Below, in pieces: positions 42,604-51,644 of a DNA stretch of 64,000 nt. This stretch comes from Aequorivita sp. CIP111184 (GTDB taxonomy: Bacteria; Bacteroidota; Bacteroidia; Flavobacteriales; Flavobacteriaceae): contig NZ_UEFQ01000016.1 in assembly GCF_900489465.1 (NCBI RefSeq), forward strand, positions 1-64,000, in the 5' to 3' direction. The translations under genes and the position numbers were made by a program. The notes under the pieces were generated by a model. It saw nothing but the letters and a program-made list of their open reading frames with translations, made no database searches and was not told where the DNA came from. Numbering within the stretch: the stretch's first letter is position 1; each line of letters opens with the position of its first letter.

Positions 42604-44312
42604 CCAATTATCATTCCCGCAATTGTCGCTGAAATTAGCGATGCAATAGTACCCCCAATTAATGCCTTCATTCCAAATTTAGAAAGTGTTTTGCGCTGGC
42701 CTGGTGCTAATGAGCCTATTCCTCCAATTTGAATCCCAATGGATGCAAAATTCGCAAAACCGCAAAGCATATATGTTGCCATAATGATACTTTTCTCATA
42801 ATTGAGATGTAGTTCGTTTGACACGTTTTTAAGCTCCGCCAATTGTATATAACCTACAAATTCACTTGCAGCGAGTTTAATTCCCAGAAGTTGGCCCATC
42901 ATCATCATATCATCCGTGGCAACACCAATTAGCCACATTAAGGGAGCGAAAACGGTTCCTAAAACGGCTTCCAAAGAGAGGCTTTTATACGCAGAATTTG
43001 CAGCAACCCATTGGTTAATAGTGGTAACATCGCCAACCCAACCAAGAATTCCGTTAAGCATTGCAATAAATGCAACAAAAACCAAAAGCATAGCACCAAC
43101 ATTTACAGCAAGTCGCAAACCTTCAGTTGTTCCATTAGCAATGGCATCTAAAAAGTTCGAGCCAATTTTTTCGGACGAAACGTGTACGTCAGTATCTATA
43201 GGTTCAGTTTGTGGGTATAATATTTTTGATATAACGATTGCGCCCGGCGCAGCCATTACAGAAGCTGCCAAAAGGTGTTTTGCAAACGTCAATCGTAATT
43301 CCGGATCATCCCCGCCCAAAAAACCAATGTAGGCCGCAAGTACGTCACCGGCGACAGTAGCCATCCCGCCTATCATTACCAAAAGCATTTCGCTCTTGTT
43401 CATTTTTTCCAAATAAGCTTTTATAAGAAGCGGTGCTTCGGTCTGTCCCAAAAAGATGTTTCCTGCAACGCTTAAGCTTTCAGCTCCAGAAATGTGCAAT
43501 AATTTTGTAAGTAGCCAGCCCATTCCTTTAACAATAACTTGAATAATACCAAAGTAAAAAAGAACTGAGGTTAAAGCGGAGAAGAAGATAATGGTCGGCA
43601 AAACCTGAAAAGCAAAAATAAAACCAAAGGAATTTATATCCAGCATTCCACCAAAGAGGAATTCGCTTCCCGCTTTTGTATATTCCAAAACATTTACAAA
43701 AAGTTGGCCAACTGCTTCAAAACCACTTTTTATAAAACCCACTTTCAGCACACCAATAGCTATCAAAAGCTGAAATGCGAGGCCGATGCCAACCGTTTTC
43801 CAGTTTATAGCTTTTCTGTTTGCGCTGAAAAGAAATGCAATTAATAGTAGAGAAACCATTCCTAAGATTCCTCGCCAGAAACTCTGCATTGTAAAACCTT
43901 CACTTGGAATAATATCTGAAGAATTTGCAGCGGTGGCCAAGACAGACGCTACTTCTGTTTTGGGAGCCTTCAGTTGGTATTTATAATTATTTTCAGAAAG
44001 GGCAAGTGTGGTATCGGTTACATTCTCCACCCGAAATCTTCTAATACTATCATTGGGTTTATTGAAGAAAAGCACCAATAAATTATTTTGAAAAATATAA
44101 TCACCACTAGATATTAGACTGTCTTTGGGTGAAAGTTGGTATTCAAACGAACCGTTTTCAAGTATTAAATAATCATTTTCAGAATTAATTTTGAGGATTG
44201 AAAGACCATTTTCGTCTTTTACTTCAGAAAACTGCCAAGTTTTTTCAATACTTTGTCCAAAAACAGTTCCAAAGCATAAAATGGCGAGCGTTGCAATTAA
44301 AAATTTCTGCAT
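42600..44312 (-). CDS. CNT nucleoside transporter with N-terminal lipocalin-like ectodomain
   Basis: The 570-residue protein starts with a signal peptide (to about residue 19) and a beta-rich domain of about 100 residues ('EKTWQFSEVKDENG ... ENNYKYQL') of lipocalin-like style. From residue 140 on it is a concentrative nucleoside transporter: 'FQVLPTIIFFSALTSVLFYFGI', 'GQTEAPLLIKAYLEKMNKSEML', 'GGMATVAGDVLAAYIG', 'LCGFANFASIGIQIGG'. It takes up nucleosides by ion symport. Typical CNT proteins have about 400 residues, so the extra domain is the odd part. Co-directional with the bifunctional nuclease gene 20 bp upstream. Confidence 0.9.
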   Translation of the reverse strand: MQKFLIATLAILCFGTVFGQSIEKTWQFSEVKDENGLSILKINSENDYLILENGSFEYQLSPKDSLISSGDYIFQNNLLVLFFNKPNDSIRRFRVENVTDTTLALSENNYKYQLKAPKTEVASVLATAANSSDIIPSEGFTMQSFWRGILGMVSLLLIAFLFSANRKAINWKTVGIGLAFQLLIAIGVLKVGFIKSGFEAVGQLFVNVLEYTKAGSEFLFGGMLDINSFGFIFAFQVLPTIIFFSALTSVLFYFGIIQVIVKGMGWLLTKLLHISGAESLSVAGNIFLGQTEAPLLIKAYLEKMNKSEMLLVMIGGMATVAGDVLAAYIGFLGGDDPELRLTFAKHLLAASVMAAPGAIVISKILYPQTEPIDTDVHVSSEKIGSNFLDAIANGTTEGLRLAVNVGAMLLVFVAFIAMLNGILGWVGDVTTINQWVAANSAYKSLSLEAVLGTVFAPLMWLIGVATDDMMMMGQLLGIKLAASEFVGYIQLAELKNVSNELHLNYEKSIIMATYMLCGFANFASIGIQIGGIGSLAPGQRKTLSKFGMKALIGGTIASLISATIAGMIIG

Positions 44313-44332
44313 AAATTTTCTATAACTTCCGG

Positions 44333-44956
44333 TTATTGCCTTTTTGAAATTTCATCCCGGACTCTTGCTGCTTTTTCATAATTTTCATTATTAACAGCTT
44401 CATCTAGTATTTTGTTGAGTTCGCTAAGACTAAGTTTACTGTAATCTTCCCCGGTAGGCTTTATGGATTCTTTGTCTTCACCCAAAAGCAAATTTTCAAT
44501 AACAGTTTCTTCTTCCTTTGAGATTGTTTTTTTACTCGTTGGGGTTTTTAAAAATATACCTGCTTTGTCCAAGATGTTTTTATAGGTGAATATGGGAGCC
44601 TTAAAGCGAAGTGCTAAAGCAATAGCATCACTGGTTCGGGCATCTATTATCTCTTCAATTTTATCGCGCTCGCAAATAATACTGGAGTAGAAAACGCCGT
44701 CAACCAATTTGTGAATTATCACCTGTTTTACCACAATATCAAAACGGTCGGCAAAGTTTTTAAAAAGGTCGTGCGTAAGTGGTCTGGGTGGGGTAATATC
44801 TTTTTCTAAAGCAATGGCAATGGATTGGGCTTCAAACGCACCAATAACGATTGGCAATTTCCGCTCGCCATCAACTTCGTTTAGAATAAGGGCATAGGCG
44901 CCATTTTGGGTTTGGCTGTAAGATATTCCTTTTATATTAAGTTTTACTAAACTCAT
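44333..44956 (-). CDS. Bifunctional nuclease family protein with UvrB/UvrC motif
   Basis: The 207-residue protein has the DUF151/BFN domain (about residues 1-130: 'LILNEVDGERKLPIVIGAFEAQSIAIALE', 'RPLTHDLFKNF', 'IDARTSDAIALALRFKAPIF'). A C-terminal UVR motif follows ('LSELNKILDEAVNNENYEKAARVRDEI'). The founding plant member has RNase and DNase activity; the bacterial role is unclear. The UVR motif suggests protein contacts. Probably an operon with the nucleoside transporter downstream. Confidence 0.9.
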   Translation of the reverse strand: MSLVKLNIKGISYSQTQNGAYALILNEVDGERKLPIVIGAFEAQSIAIALEKDITPPRPLTHDLFKNFADRFDIVVKQVIIHKLVDGVFYSSIICERDKIEEIIDARTSDAIALALRFKAPIFTYKNILDKAGIFLKTPTSKKTISKEEETVIENLLLGEDKESIKPTGEDYSKLSLSELNKILDEAVNNENYEKAARVRDEISKRQ

Positions 44957-45032
44957 TCTTCAGTGGTCAGTATTAAGTACGCAGTGTTCAGTTCAACAAT
45001 GGATTATAAAAATAGCGAATAATAAAACAATA

Positions 45033-45082
45033 AAAAAAGGCTGTTTAAATTTGGATGTTTCCTTATTTAAACAGCCTTTTTT
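45033..45082. terminator. Terminator of the etf operon
   Basis: A perfect 18-bp stem (45033-45050 with 45065-45082) built around AAGGCTGTTTAAAT, with T-runs on both strands. It lies 23 bp beyond the etfA stop on the minus strand. Confidence 0.92.
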
Positions 45083-45104
45083 CGAGGCACAAATTAATAA
45101 AAAA

Positions 45105-46073
45105 TTATGCGTTCTGCGCTTTAAATTCTTTTAATTTTTCGGTGAGTTTTGGTACAATTTCAAAAGCATCCCCAACTATACCGTAGTCTGCAGCCTTAAA
45201 GAAAGGTGCTTCGGGATCATTATTTATTACTACTTTCACTTTTGAAGCGTTGATACCAGCCAAATGCTGAATAGCTCCAGAGATGCCAATTGCAATATAA
45301 AGGTTTGAAGCAACAGGTTTTCCTGTTTGTCCAACGTGCTCGCTGTGCGGTCTCCAGCCCATGTCACTAACAGGTTTAGAGCAAGCAGTGGCTGCGCCTA
45401 ATGTTTTTGCAAGGTCTTCAATCATTCCCCAGTTTTCAGGACCTTTAAGTCCGCGGCCTGCAGATACAACTATTTCTGCATCAGCTATAGTTACTTTATC
45501 TGTAGCTTTATCTACGGAAACAATTTCCATATCAAAATCGTGGGCGTCCAAGTTTGGCGAAAAAGCTTCGTTTGTAGCTGAAGTTTCTTTTTCCTTAAGT
45601 CCAAATGAGTTTTTGCCTAAACCAATAATTTTGATGTTGGTTGTAATTTCTGTAGTTGCAAAAGCTTTGTTAGTGAAAACGCTATGCTTCACTTTAAATG
45701 GTGAGGTGCTTTCAGGAAGTGAAATTACATTTGCTACGTAACCGGCTTCTAGATTAACAGCTAATGTTGGAGCTAAAAATTTGCTATTCGCACTAGATGT
45801 TAGCACAATTACTTCTGCTCCTTCATTTTTTAAGGCTTGACCTATTACATCAGCATAAGCTTCGCCATTAAATTTGTTCAATTTTTCATTGGAAACCTCT
45901 AAAACTTTTGAAGCCCCATATTTGCCCAATTCTGAAGTGTCATTAGCATTAATGCTAACCGCAGTAACGGAAGTTCCCATTTGGTCTGCAAGTGCTTTTG
46001 CATATGAAACTGCTTCCAATGCAATTTTTTTGATTTTTCCTTCTTCTGATTCTGTATATACTAAAACTGACAT
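45105..46073 (-). CDS. etfA: Electron transfer flavoprotein subunit alpha
   Basis: The 322-residue subunit holds FAD and passes electrons from acyl-CoA dehydrogenases to the quinone pool. It has an N-terminal Rossmann-like half and the C-terminal FAD site ('VVSAGRGLKGPENWGMIEDLA', 'VGQTGKPVASNLYIAIGISGAIQHLAG', 'VVINNDPEAPFFKAADYGIVGD'). It follows etfB by 19 bp and ends with a strong terminator. Confidence 0.96.
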   Translation of the reverse strand: MSVLVYTESEEGKIKKIALEAVSYAKALADQMGTSVTAVSINANDTSELGKYGASKVLEVSNEKLNKFNGEAYADVIGQALKNEGAEVIVLTSSANSKFLAPTLAVNLEAGYVANVISLPESTSPFKVKHSVFTNKAFATTEITTNIKIIGLGKNSFGLKEKETSATNEAFSPNLDAHDFDMEIVSVDKATDKVTIADAEIVVSAGRGLKGPENWGMIEDLAKTLGAATACSKPVSDMGWRPHSEHVGQTGKPVASNLYIAIGISGAIQHLAGINASKVKVVINNDPEAPFFKAADYGIVGDAFEIVPKLTEKLKEFKAQNA

Positions 46074-46092
46074 GTTTTCTTTTTTTTGATTC

Positions 46093-46833
46093 TTAAATTA
46101 CCTTCGCTTCGTTGTGCAAAAGATTTACCAACTCGTCCACGCTGTCCACTAATTTTACAGCTCCTTTTGGTGCTGGTTTTTCAAAAGAAATTGTATTAGT
46201 TTCCGCATTTGAAGCTATTGGTTCCTTTACGTTTAAAGGTTTTGTTCGGGCTTGCATAATGCCGCGCATGTTTGGAATACGAAGATCACTTTCCTGTACC
46301 AAACCCTTTTGACATCCAATTACCAATGGAAGTGAAGTTTTTAAGGTTTCTTTCCCCCCGTCTATCTCACGAATTGCTGTAGCTTTATCTCCTTCAATTT
46401 CAAGACCTATACAAGTGTTTACAAAATTTGCACCTATAAGTTTTGCAAGCATTCCAGGAACCATTCCGCCGTTATAATCTATTGATTCTCTTCCCCCGAT
46501 TACCAAATCGTAACCACCTTCTTTGGCAACGTTTGCGAGTTGTTTTGCTACTGAAAAACCGTCGGTTGCTGCTGTGTTTACGCGTATTGCTTCATCAGCG
46601 CCAATGGCCAAGGCTTTACGAAGGGTAGGTTCTGTTTCTGGACCGCCTACGTTCACAACGTGAACGGTAGCACTTTGTTTTTCCTTAAACCACATAGCGC
46701 GGGTAAGGCCAAATTCATCATTTGGGTTGATTACAAATTGTACTCCGTTGGTGTCAAATTTGGTATCACCGTCGGTAAAATTGATTTTTGAAGTAGTGTC
46801 CGGTACGTGACTTATACAGACTAATATTTTCAT
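46093..46833 (-). CDS. etfB: Electron transfer flavoprotein subunit beta
   Basis: The 246-residue partner of EtfA binds AMP structurally. 'CISHVPDTTSKINF', 'VINPNDEFGLTRAM' and the ETF-beta signature region 'VIGCQKGLVQESDLRIPNMRGIMQARTKPL' are present. First gene of the etfB-etfA pair, divergent from pdhB. Confidence 0.96.
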   Translation of the reverse strand: MKILVCISHVPDTTSKINFTDGDTKFDTNGVQFVINPNDEFGLTRAMWFKEKQSATVHVVNVGGPETEPTLRKALAIGADEAIRVNTAATDGFSVAKQLANVAKEGGYDLVIGGRESIDYNGGMVPGMLAKLIGANFVNTCIGLEIEGDKATAIREIDGGKETLKTSLPLVIGCQKGLVQESDLRIPNMRGIMQARTKPLNVKEPIASNAETNTISFEKPAPKGAVKLVDSVDELVNLLHNEAKVI

Positions 46834-46998
46834 TTTTGAAGTGTTTTTGGATTGTAAAATATTGGCAAATTTTACGTTGAATTACAAACAAATTTGCTCG
46901 TGTGCGAAGTTAAGAATATATTTCCTTTTTTTGTTATGCACGCATAATAAAATTTGGTTAAAAATGAGGAAATATTACTTAAACAGATTGGAATTATA

Positions 46999-47006
46999 GT
47001 ATTTTT
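46999..47006 (+). promoter_or_regulatory. TAnnTTTG box upstream of pdhB
   Basis: TATTTTTG matches the -7 consensus and lies 45 bp before the ATG. No TTG at proper spacing. Confidence 0.4.
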
Positions 47007-47051
47007 GCTATCCCTGAAAAATTTCAGTTATTTACATTTCAATTTTAGCAG

Positions 47052-48032
47052 ATGAAAACATTACAATTCAGAGAAGCCATACAGGAAGCGATGAGCGAAG
47101 AAATGCGTCGTGACGACACTATATATTTAATGGGCGAGGAAGTTGCCGAATACAACGGCGCCTACAAAGCCAGTAAAGGAATGTTGGATGAGTTTGGCGC
47201 AAAACGCGTTATTGACACTCCTATTTCAGAAAATGGTTTTACTGGAATAGCTATAGGTTCTTCAATGAACGGAAATAGACCAATAGTAGAGTATATGACT
47301 TTTAACTTTTCACTGGTTGCGATAGATCAAATAATAAACAATGCTGCCAAAATGCGCCAAATGAGCGGTGGGCAGTTTAATATTCCAATTGTTTTTCGTG
47401 GACCAACGGCTTCTGCGGGTCAACTTGCTGCAACACACAGTCAGGCTTTTGAGAGCTGGTATGCAAATTGTCCAGGTTTAAAAGTAGTAGTGCCGAGCAA
47501 TCCAGCTGATGCAAAAGGATTGTTGAAGAGTGCTATTCGCGATAATGATCCTGTGATTTTCATGGAGAGTGAGCAAATGTACGGTGACAAAGGGGAAGTG
47601 CCGGAAGGGGAATATTTAATTCCACTTGGAGTTGGCGATATCAAAAGAAAAGGGAAGGACGTAACTATAGTTTCCTTCGGAAAAATTATAAAGGAAGCTT
47701 ATAAAGCTGCTGAAGCACTTGCGGAAGAAGGAATTGAGTGTGAAATAATTGATTTACGCACCATACGACCAATGGATGAGGAAATGATACTTGAATCAGT
47801 AAAAAAAACAAACCGTTTGGTTATTCTTGAAGAAGCATGGCCTTTTGGGAATATAGCTACTGAAATAACTTATATGGTGCAAAATAAGGCTTTTGATTAT
47901 TTGGATGCGCCCATTGTAAAGATAAATACAGCTGATACACCTGCTCCATATTCGCCAGTTTTATTGGAAGAATGGTTGCCAAATAGTGAAGATGTAATTA
48001 AGGCTGTAAAGAAAGTTCTTTATAGAGACTAA
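47052..48032 (+). CDS. pdhB: Pyruvate dehydrogenase E1 component subunit beta
   Basis: The 326-residue protein is the beta half of an alpha2beta2 E1 that oxidatively decarboxylates pyruvate with thiamine diphosphate. Marks: 'REAIQEAMSEEMRRDDTIYLMGEEVAEYNGAYKASKG', 'DTPISENGFTGIAIGSSMNG', 'RGPTASAGQLAATHSQAFE' and 'VILEEAWPFGNIATEI'-like end. The alpha subunit is not beside it. Other 2-oxoacid E1-beta subunits are similar; PDH is favoured by the 'EYNGAYKAS' segment. Confidence 0.92.
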   Translation: MKTLQFREAIQEAMSEEMRRDDTIYLMGEEVAEYNGAYKASKGMLDEFGAKRVIDTPISENGFTGIAIGSSMNGNRPIVEYMTFNFSLVAIDQIINNAAKMRQMSGGQFNIPIVFRGPTASAGQLAATHSQAFESWYANCPGLKVVVPSNPADAKGLLKSAIRDNDPVIFMESEQMYGDKGEVPEGEYLIPLGVGDIKRKGKDVTIVSFGKIIKEAYKAAEALAEEGIECEIIDLRTIRPMDEEMILESVKKTNRLVILEEAWPFGNIATEITYMVQNKAFDYLDAPIVKINTADTPAPYSPVLLEEWLPNSEDVIKAVKKVLYRD

Positions 48033-48071
48033 GTTTAAATATTCTAAAGAAATATCAGTTCCCCTAAATTT

Positions 48072-50564
48072 ATGAAGTACCTTCTATTGTCATTTTTTAT
48101 TGTTTTTGGTGCTTCGGTATATGGCCAAACCAAAGTTAGTGGTGTTATTAAAGACGCTACAGATTATCCGGTTGCCTTTGCCAATGTAATTTTTAAAGAT
48201 TCGCAAGAGGGTACAATTTCAGATGAAAACGGACGGTTCTATTTGGAGAGTGACAAAACCTATAAAACGGTTATATTTTCATTTATTGGCTATACCACCA
48301 AAGAAGTGGAACTCACCTCACGGACCACCTACAATATGGAAGTGGTTATGGAAGAAAGCGCTGACGCATTGGATGAGGTAGTTGTGTATGCAGGAAAAAC
48401 TTCAAAAAAGAACAATCCCGCCCTTGATATTCTTAGAAAGATTTGGGAAAACCGAAGGGAAAATGGCGTAAAAAAATTCAAACAGTATCAGTACGACAAA
48501 TACGAAAAACTTGAATTTGATTTAAACACTATTGACAGTGCCCTTATTAAAAGCAAAGTTTTTAAGGGAATGGAATTTATCTTTGACCAGACCGATACTT
48601 CAAACATAACGGGCAATACCTATCTGCCAATTTTTATTAATGAAGCTTCTTCCAAGGTCTACGGGGATAATAATATAAAGGAAGAAAAAGAAGTTTTACA
48701 AGGAAACAAAAATTCAGGTTTTGACAATAACCAAACACTCATTGCCTTTGTAAAGGATCTTTACAGCGAATATGATGTATATGACAATTATTTAAAATTT
48801 TTCGACAAAGCTTTTACAAGTCCGCTCTCGCGAACAGGAATTGATGTTTATAACTATGTACTTCAAGACAGCGCCTATCGCGATAACAAATGGTGCTACA
48901 ATATTGTATATTATCCACGCCGTAAGAACGAATTAACCTTTAAAGGAGATTTTTGGGTAAACGATACCACTTGGGCCATTAAGGAAATTAACTTACAAGC
49001 ATCTAAAAGCGCCAATTTAAATTGGGTGCGTGATGTATATATAGAGCAGGAATTTGAAGTTTTAAATGATTCTACCTTCCTTATTACTCGTGATTATTTT
49101 ATGAGTGATTTTAGCTTTAGAAAAAAAGAAGAGGCAAAAGGAGTTTATGGAAAGCGAACAACCTTATATGACAACTATGTTTTCGATATCCCGAAAGACA
49201 AAAAGTTTTATGCCCAGCAAGTAGATCCATACAATTATGAGGTTTACAACCGACCCGATGAGTTTTGGGATAAAAACCGAATGGAAAAGTTGAGCAAGGA
49301 TGAAACTGGGGTTTATAAAATGCTTGACACGCTAAAAACTGTCCCGCGATTTAAAGCATTGTATAATGTTGGTGCTACATTAGCTAGCGGATATTATGAA
49401 GTAAAAAACTTTGATATTGGCCCCGTATTTTCAATTTTTGGATTTAATGAAGCCGAAGGAATGCGCATACGTTTGGGCGGAAGAACCTATTTCAGTCAAA
49501 ATGATCAGTGGCGCTTAGAAGGTTTTGGAGCTTATGGTTTTAAGGATGATCGATTTAAATATGGCATTAGCGCGAAGTGGCTTTTGGATAGAAAGTCGCG
49601 ATTAACCATTTTTGGCGGTAACCGTCGTGATGTAGAACAAACGGGTGCCAGTTTAACCAATAGCAATGACGTTTTAGGGCGTAGCCTTGCATCTTCTTCA
49701 TTGTTGTCAGTTGGAGCCAATGACAGGCTTTCAAGAATAAACCTTAGTACTATTGGATTTGATATTGAACCCTTAAAGAATTTTATATTCCGTATTACCG
49801 GATCTTATAGAACTTTGGAATCTGCAACCGAAACATTTAGTATTGATTACAATATTATGGAGGATGGTATTTTTACTGGCGAAGTGAAAAGCGAACTGAA
49901 ACAGGCCGAAATACAATTTGGCTTCTTATATACTCCCGGTAGAAAAACCTCTGGTTATGGTGTGGAGCGGACGGTTATAAATGAAGGGGATTTCCCTTCT
50001 TTCTACGCAGGCTATAGCTATGGTTTAAAAGACGTTTTAGGGGGTGATTTTGAATACAAAAAAATACAAGCGCTTTACACCCAGCCTTGGAATATAGGAG
50101 GAATTGGAAGACTGCTGTCTACAGTTGAAGTAGGTACAACCATTGGAGCGGTTCCGTTAAGTCTGTTGAATCCTATTCCTGGAAACCAAACATATTTTAG
50201 CCTTTATAATACTTTTACCCAATTGGATTACTACGAATTTGTAAGTGACACTTATGCTTCTTTGCACTTGCAGCATAATTTTGGTGGTCGCATTTTTTCA
50301 CGTATCCCTTTAATTCGAAAACTTGATTTGAGGGAAGTGGTTGGCTTTAGGGCTGTTTATGGTTCAATATCTCAAGAAAATAAGGATCTTAATGCCTCCA
50401 ATATTGTTTACCAAGCTCCAGAAGATATCTATTGGGAATGGAGTGTAGGTGTGGGTAATATTTTCCGTGTTTTTAGATTGGACTTCAATTTCCGTGGGAA
50501 TTATTTTGACAATCCTGATGCCCGTAGCTTTGGAGTGACTGGGGTCTTTGGGTTTACTTTCTAA
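48072..50564 (+). CDS. DUF5686 outer-membrane protein with carboxypeptidase-like regulatory domain
   Basis: The 830-residue protein has a signal peptide ('FGASVYGQ'), then a carboxypeptidase-regulatory-like domain (residues 20-105: 'VSGVIKDATDYPVAFANVIFKDSQEGTISDENGRF'). The DUF5686 region follows ('NRRENGVKKFKQYQYDKYEKLEFDL'), with many aromatic-ended beta strands and a terminal 'VTGVFGFTF' typical of outer-membrane barrels. Common and well kept in flavobacteria, where this gene often follows pdhB. Function unknown; it may be a TonB-independent barrel. Confidence 0.9.
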   Translation: MKYLLLSFFIVFGASVYGQTKVSGVIKDATDYPVAFANVIFKDSQEGTISDENGRFYLESDKTYKTVIFSFIGYTTKEVELTSRTTYNMEVVMEESADALDEVVVYAGKTSKKNNPALDILRKIWENRRENGVKKFKQYQYDKYEKLEFDLNTIDSALIKSKVFKGMEFIFDQTDTSNITGNTYLPIFINEASSKVYGDNNIKEEKEVLQGNKNSGFDNNQTLIAFVKDLYSEYDVYDNYLKFFDKAFTSPLSRTGIDVYNYVLQDSAYRDNKWCYNIVYYPRRKNELTFKGDFWVNDTTWAIKEINLQASKSANLNWVRDVYIEQEFEVLNDSTFLITRDYFMSDFSFRKKEEAKGVYGKRTTLYDNYVFDIPKDKKFYAQQVDPYNYEVYNRPDEFWDKNRMEKLSKDETGVYKMLDTLKTVPRFKALYNVGATLASGYYEVKNFDIGPVFSIFGFNEAEGMRIRLGGRTYFSQNDQWRLEGFGAYGFKDDRFKYGISAKWLLDRKSRLTIFGGNRRDVEQTGASLTNSNDVLGRSLASSSLLSVGANDRLSRINLSTIGFDIEPLKNFIFRITGSYRTLESATETFSIDYNIMEDGIFTGEVKSELKQAEIQFGFLYTPGRKTSGYGVERTVINEGDFPSFYAGYSYGLKDVLGGDFEYKKIQALYTQPWNIGGIGRLLSTVEVGTTIGAVPLSLLNPIPGNQTYFSLYNTFTQLDYYEFVSDTYASLHLQHNFGGRIFSRIPLIRKLDLREVVGFRAVYGSISQENKDLNASNIVYQAPEDIYWEWSVGVGNIFRVFRLDFNFRGNYFDNPDARSFGVTGVFGFTF

Positions 50565-50975
50565 TTATTTTTTATATGAATTGTAAACTTCTCCTTTTTT
50601 AAAGTATAATAACTATTTCTCTTTTCTAAAAACTTTATTGGTTTTGGTTAGCATTAATTTTCCATCCCTTAGACCTACTTTTTAGTATTGTTTGTGACCT
50701 ATATACGCAGCCAAAGAGATTACTTTGTACTAACTATAAAGCTTTAATTCTTAAATAACAAAAAATCCCTTACGGAACCCCGTAAGGGACTGATTTTAGC
50801 CACTTTTTTCTCCCCAGAAATAAGTTGCGGCTAAATCGATACCAAAATAGGGATCCTTAATACCATTTCGTTGCGGTTTTCCGTAATTGAGGCTTTTTTT
50901 TTCTGGTTTACTAAAAATAAAACTATTTAGTTAGGAAAAGATAGCATTTACAAGGAGTTCTAGCTGTATGATAGG
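50565..50975. other. Gene-free 411-bp gap with one terminator
   Basis: This AT-rich gap between convergent genes holds the hairpin at 50760-50790. I see no ORF with coding character, no tRNA and no repeat array. A short TGCGG/CCGTAA-type stretch near 50872 is not distinctive. Confidence 0.6.
50760..50790 (-). terminator. Terminator of the two-component operon
   Basis: TCCCTTACGG (50766-50775) pairs perfectly with CCGTAAGGGA (50780-50789); on the minus strand a T-run follows. It lies about 190 bp beyond the response regulator stop. Confidence 0.8.
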
Positions 50976-51641
50976 TTAAATTAGCCCTAAATCTTTTGCG
51001 ATAGATATAAGCTGTGTAGCATTTTTTGCATTAAAATTCGCGCGAAGTTTTACAATTCGTTTTTCAATGGCGCTCAAGCTACTTGGGATGATATCCCGAC
51101 TCTTGAAGTTTTGGCTTATTTCATCTTGAGATAATCCGTTAGCGAGGAGTTTCATCAATTCAATATCAAAATCGTCAATTTCAGATGTTGATGTTTTCCG
51201 TAACGCATTGCTAATTTGTGGTGAAAGGTAGGTTTGACCTTTGTATACTTTAAAGATCGCCTCTTCTAATTGTTTTAGGCCGTTTCTGCCTTTACAGACA
51301 TAGGCATCCGCCTTACTGTCCAGCATTACGGATCGCACTTTTTGTGCACGATCTTCTACTGAATAGGTTATTATTTTAATAGTGGGATGTTCCTGTTTAA
51401 GCGCTTTTATAAGAATTTCTCCTGAAGCGTATTTTTGCTTACGATGATCTGCTATGAAGGAAAGATCTGTAATCAACAAATCGAAGGGTTGTTCACTTTG
51501 GGCTGCCTTTTTGATTTTTAAAAAAGCATCATCGCAATATTGTACTTGATGAAAATTGTCTATATGAAGGGCCTCTAAAATGGAAACAATACCATTGCTT
51601 ATGCTGCCTAGATCTTCCGAAATTAAAACTTTCTTGAACAT
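50976..51641 (-). CDS. Response regulator with LuxR-like HTH
   Basis: The 221-residue protein has a receiver domain (residues 1-125) with the phospho-acceptor Asp in 'FDLLITDLSFIAD', Thr/Ser switch in 'IKIITYSVED' and Lys in 'ADAYVCKGRNGL'. A C-terminal HTH ('DIELMKLLANGLSQDEISQNF ... SLSAIEKRIVKLRANFNAKNATQL') is of the NarL/LuxR type, with an insertion between helices. It is 3 bp from the upstream histidine kinase, so they form a two-component pair. Confidence 0.85.
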   Translation of the reverse strand: MFKKVLISEDLGSISNGIVSILEALHIDNFHQVQYCDDAFLKIKKAAQSEQPFDLLITDLSFIADHRKQKYASGEILIKALKQEHPTIKIITYSVEDRAQKVRSVMLDSKADAYVCKGRNGLKQLEEAIFKVYKGQTYLSPQISNALRKTSTSEIDDFDIELMKLLANGLSQDEISQNFKSRDIIPSSLSAIEKRIVKLRANFNAKNATQLISIAKDLGLI

Positions 51642-51644
51642 AAC

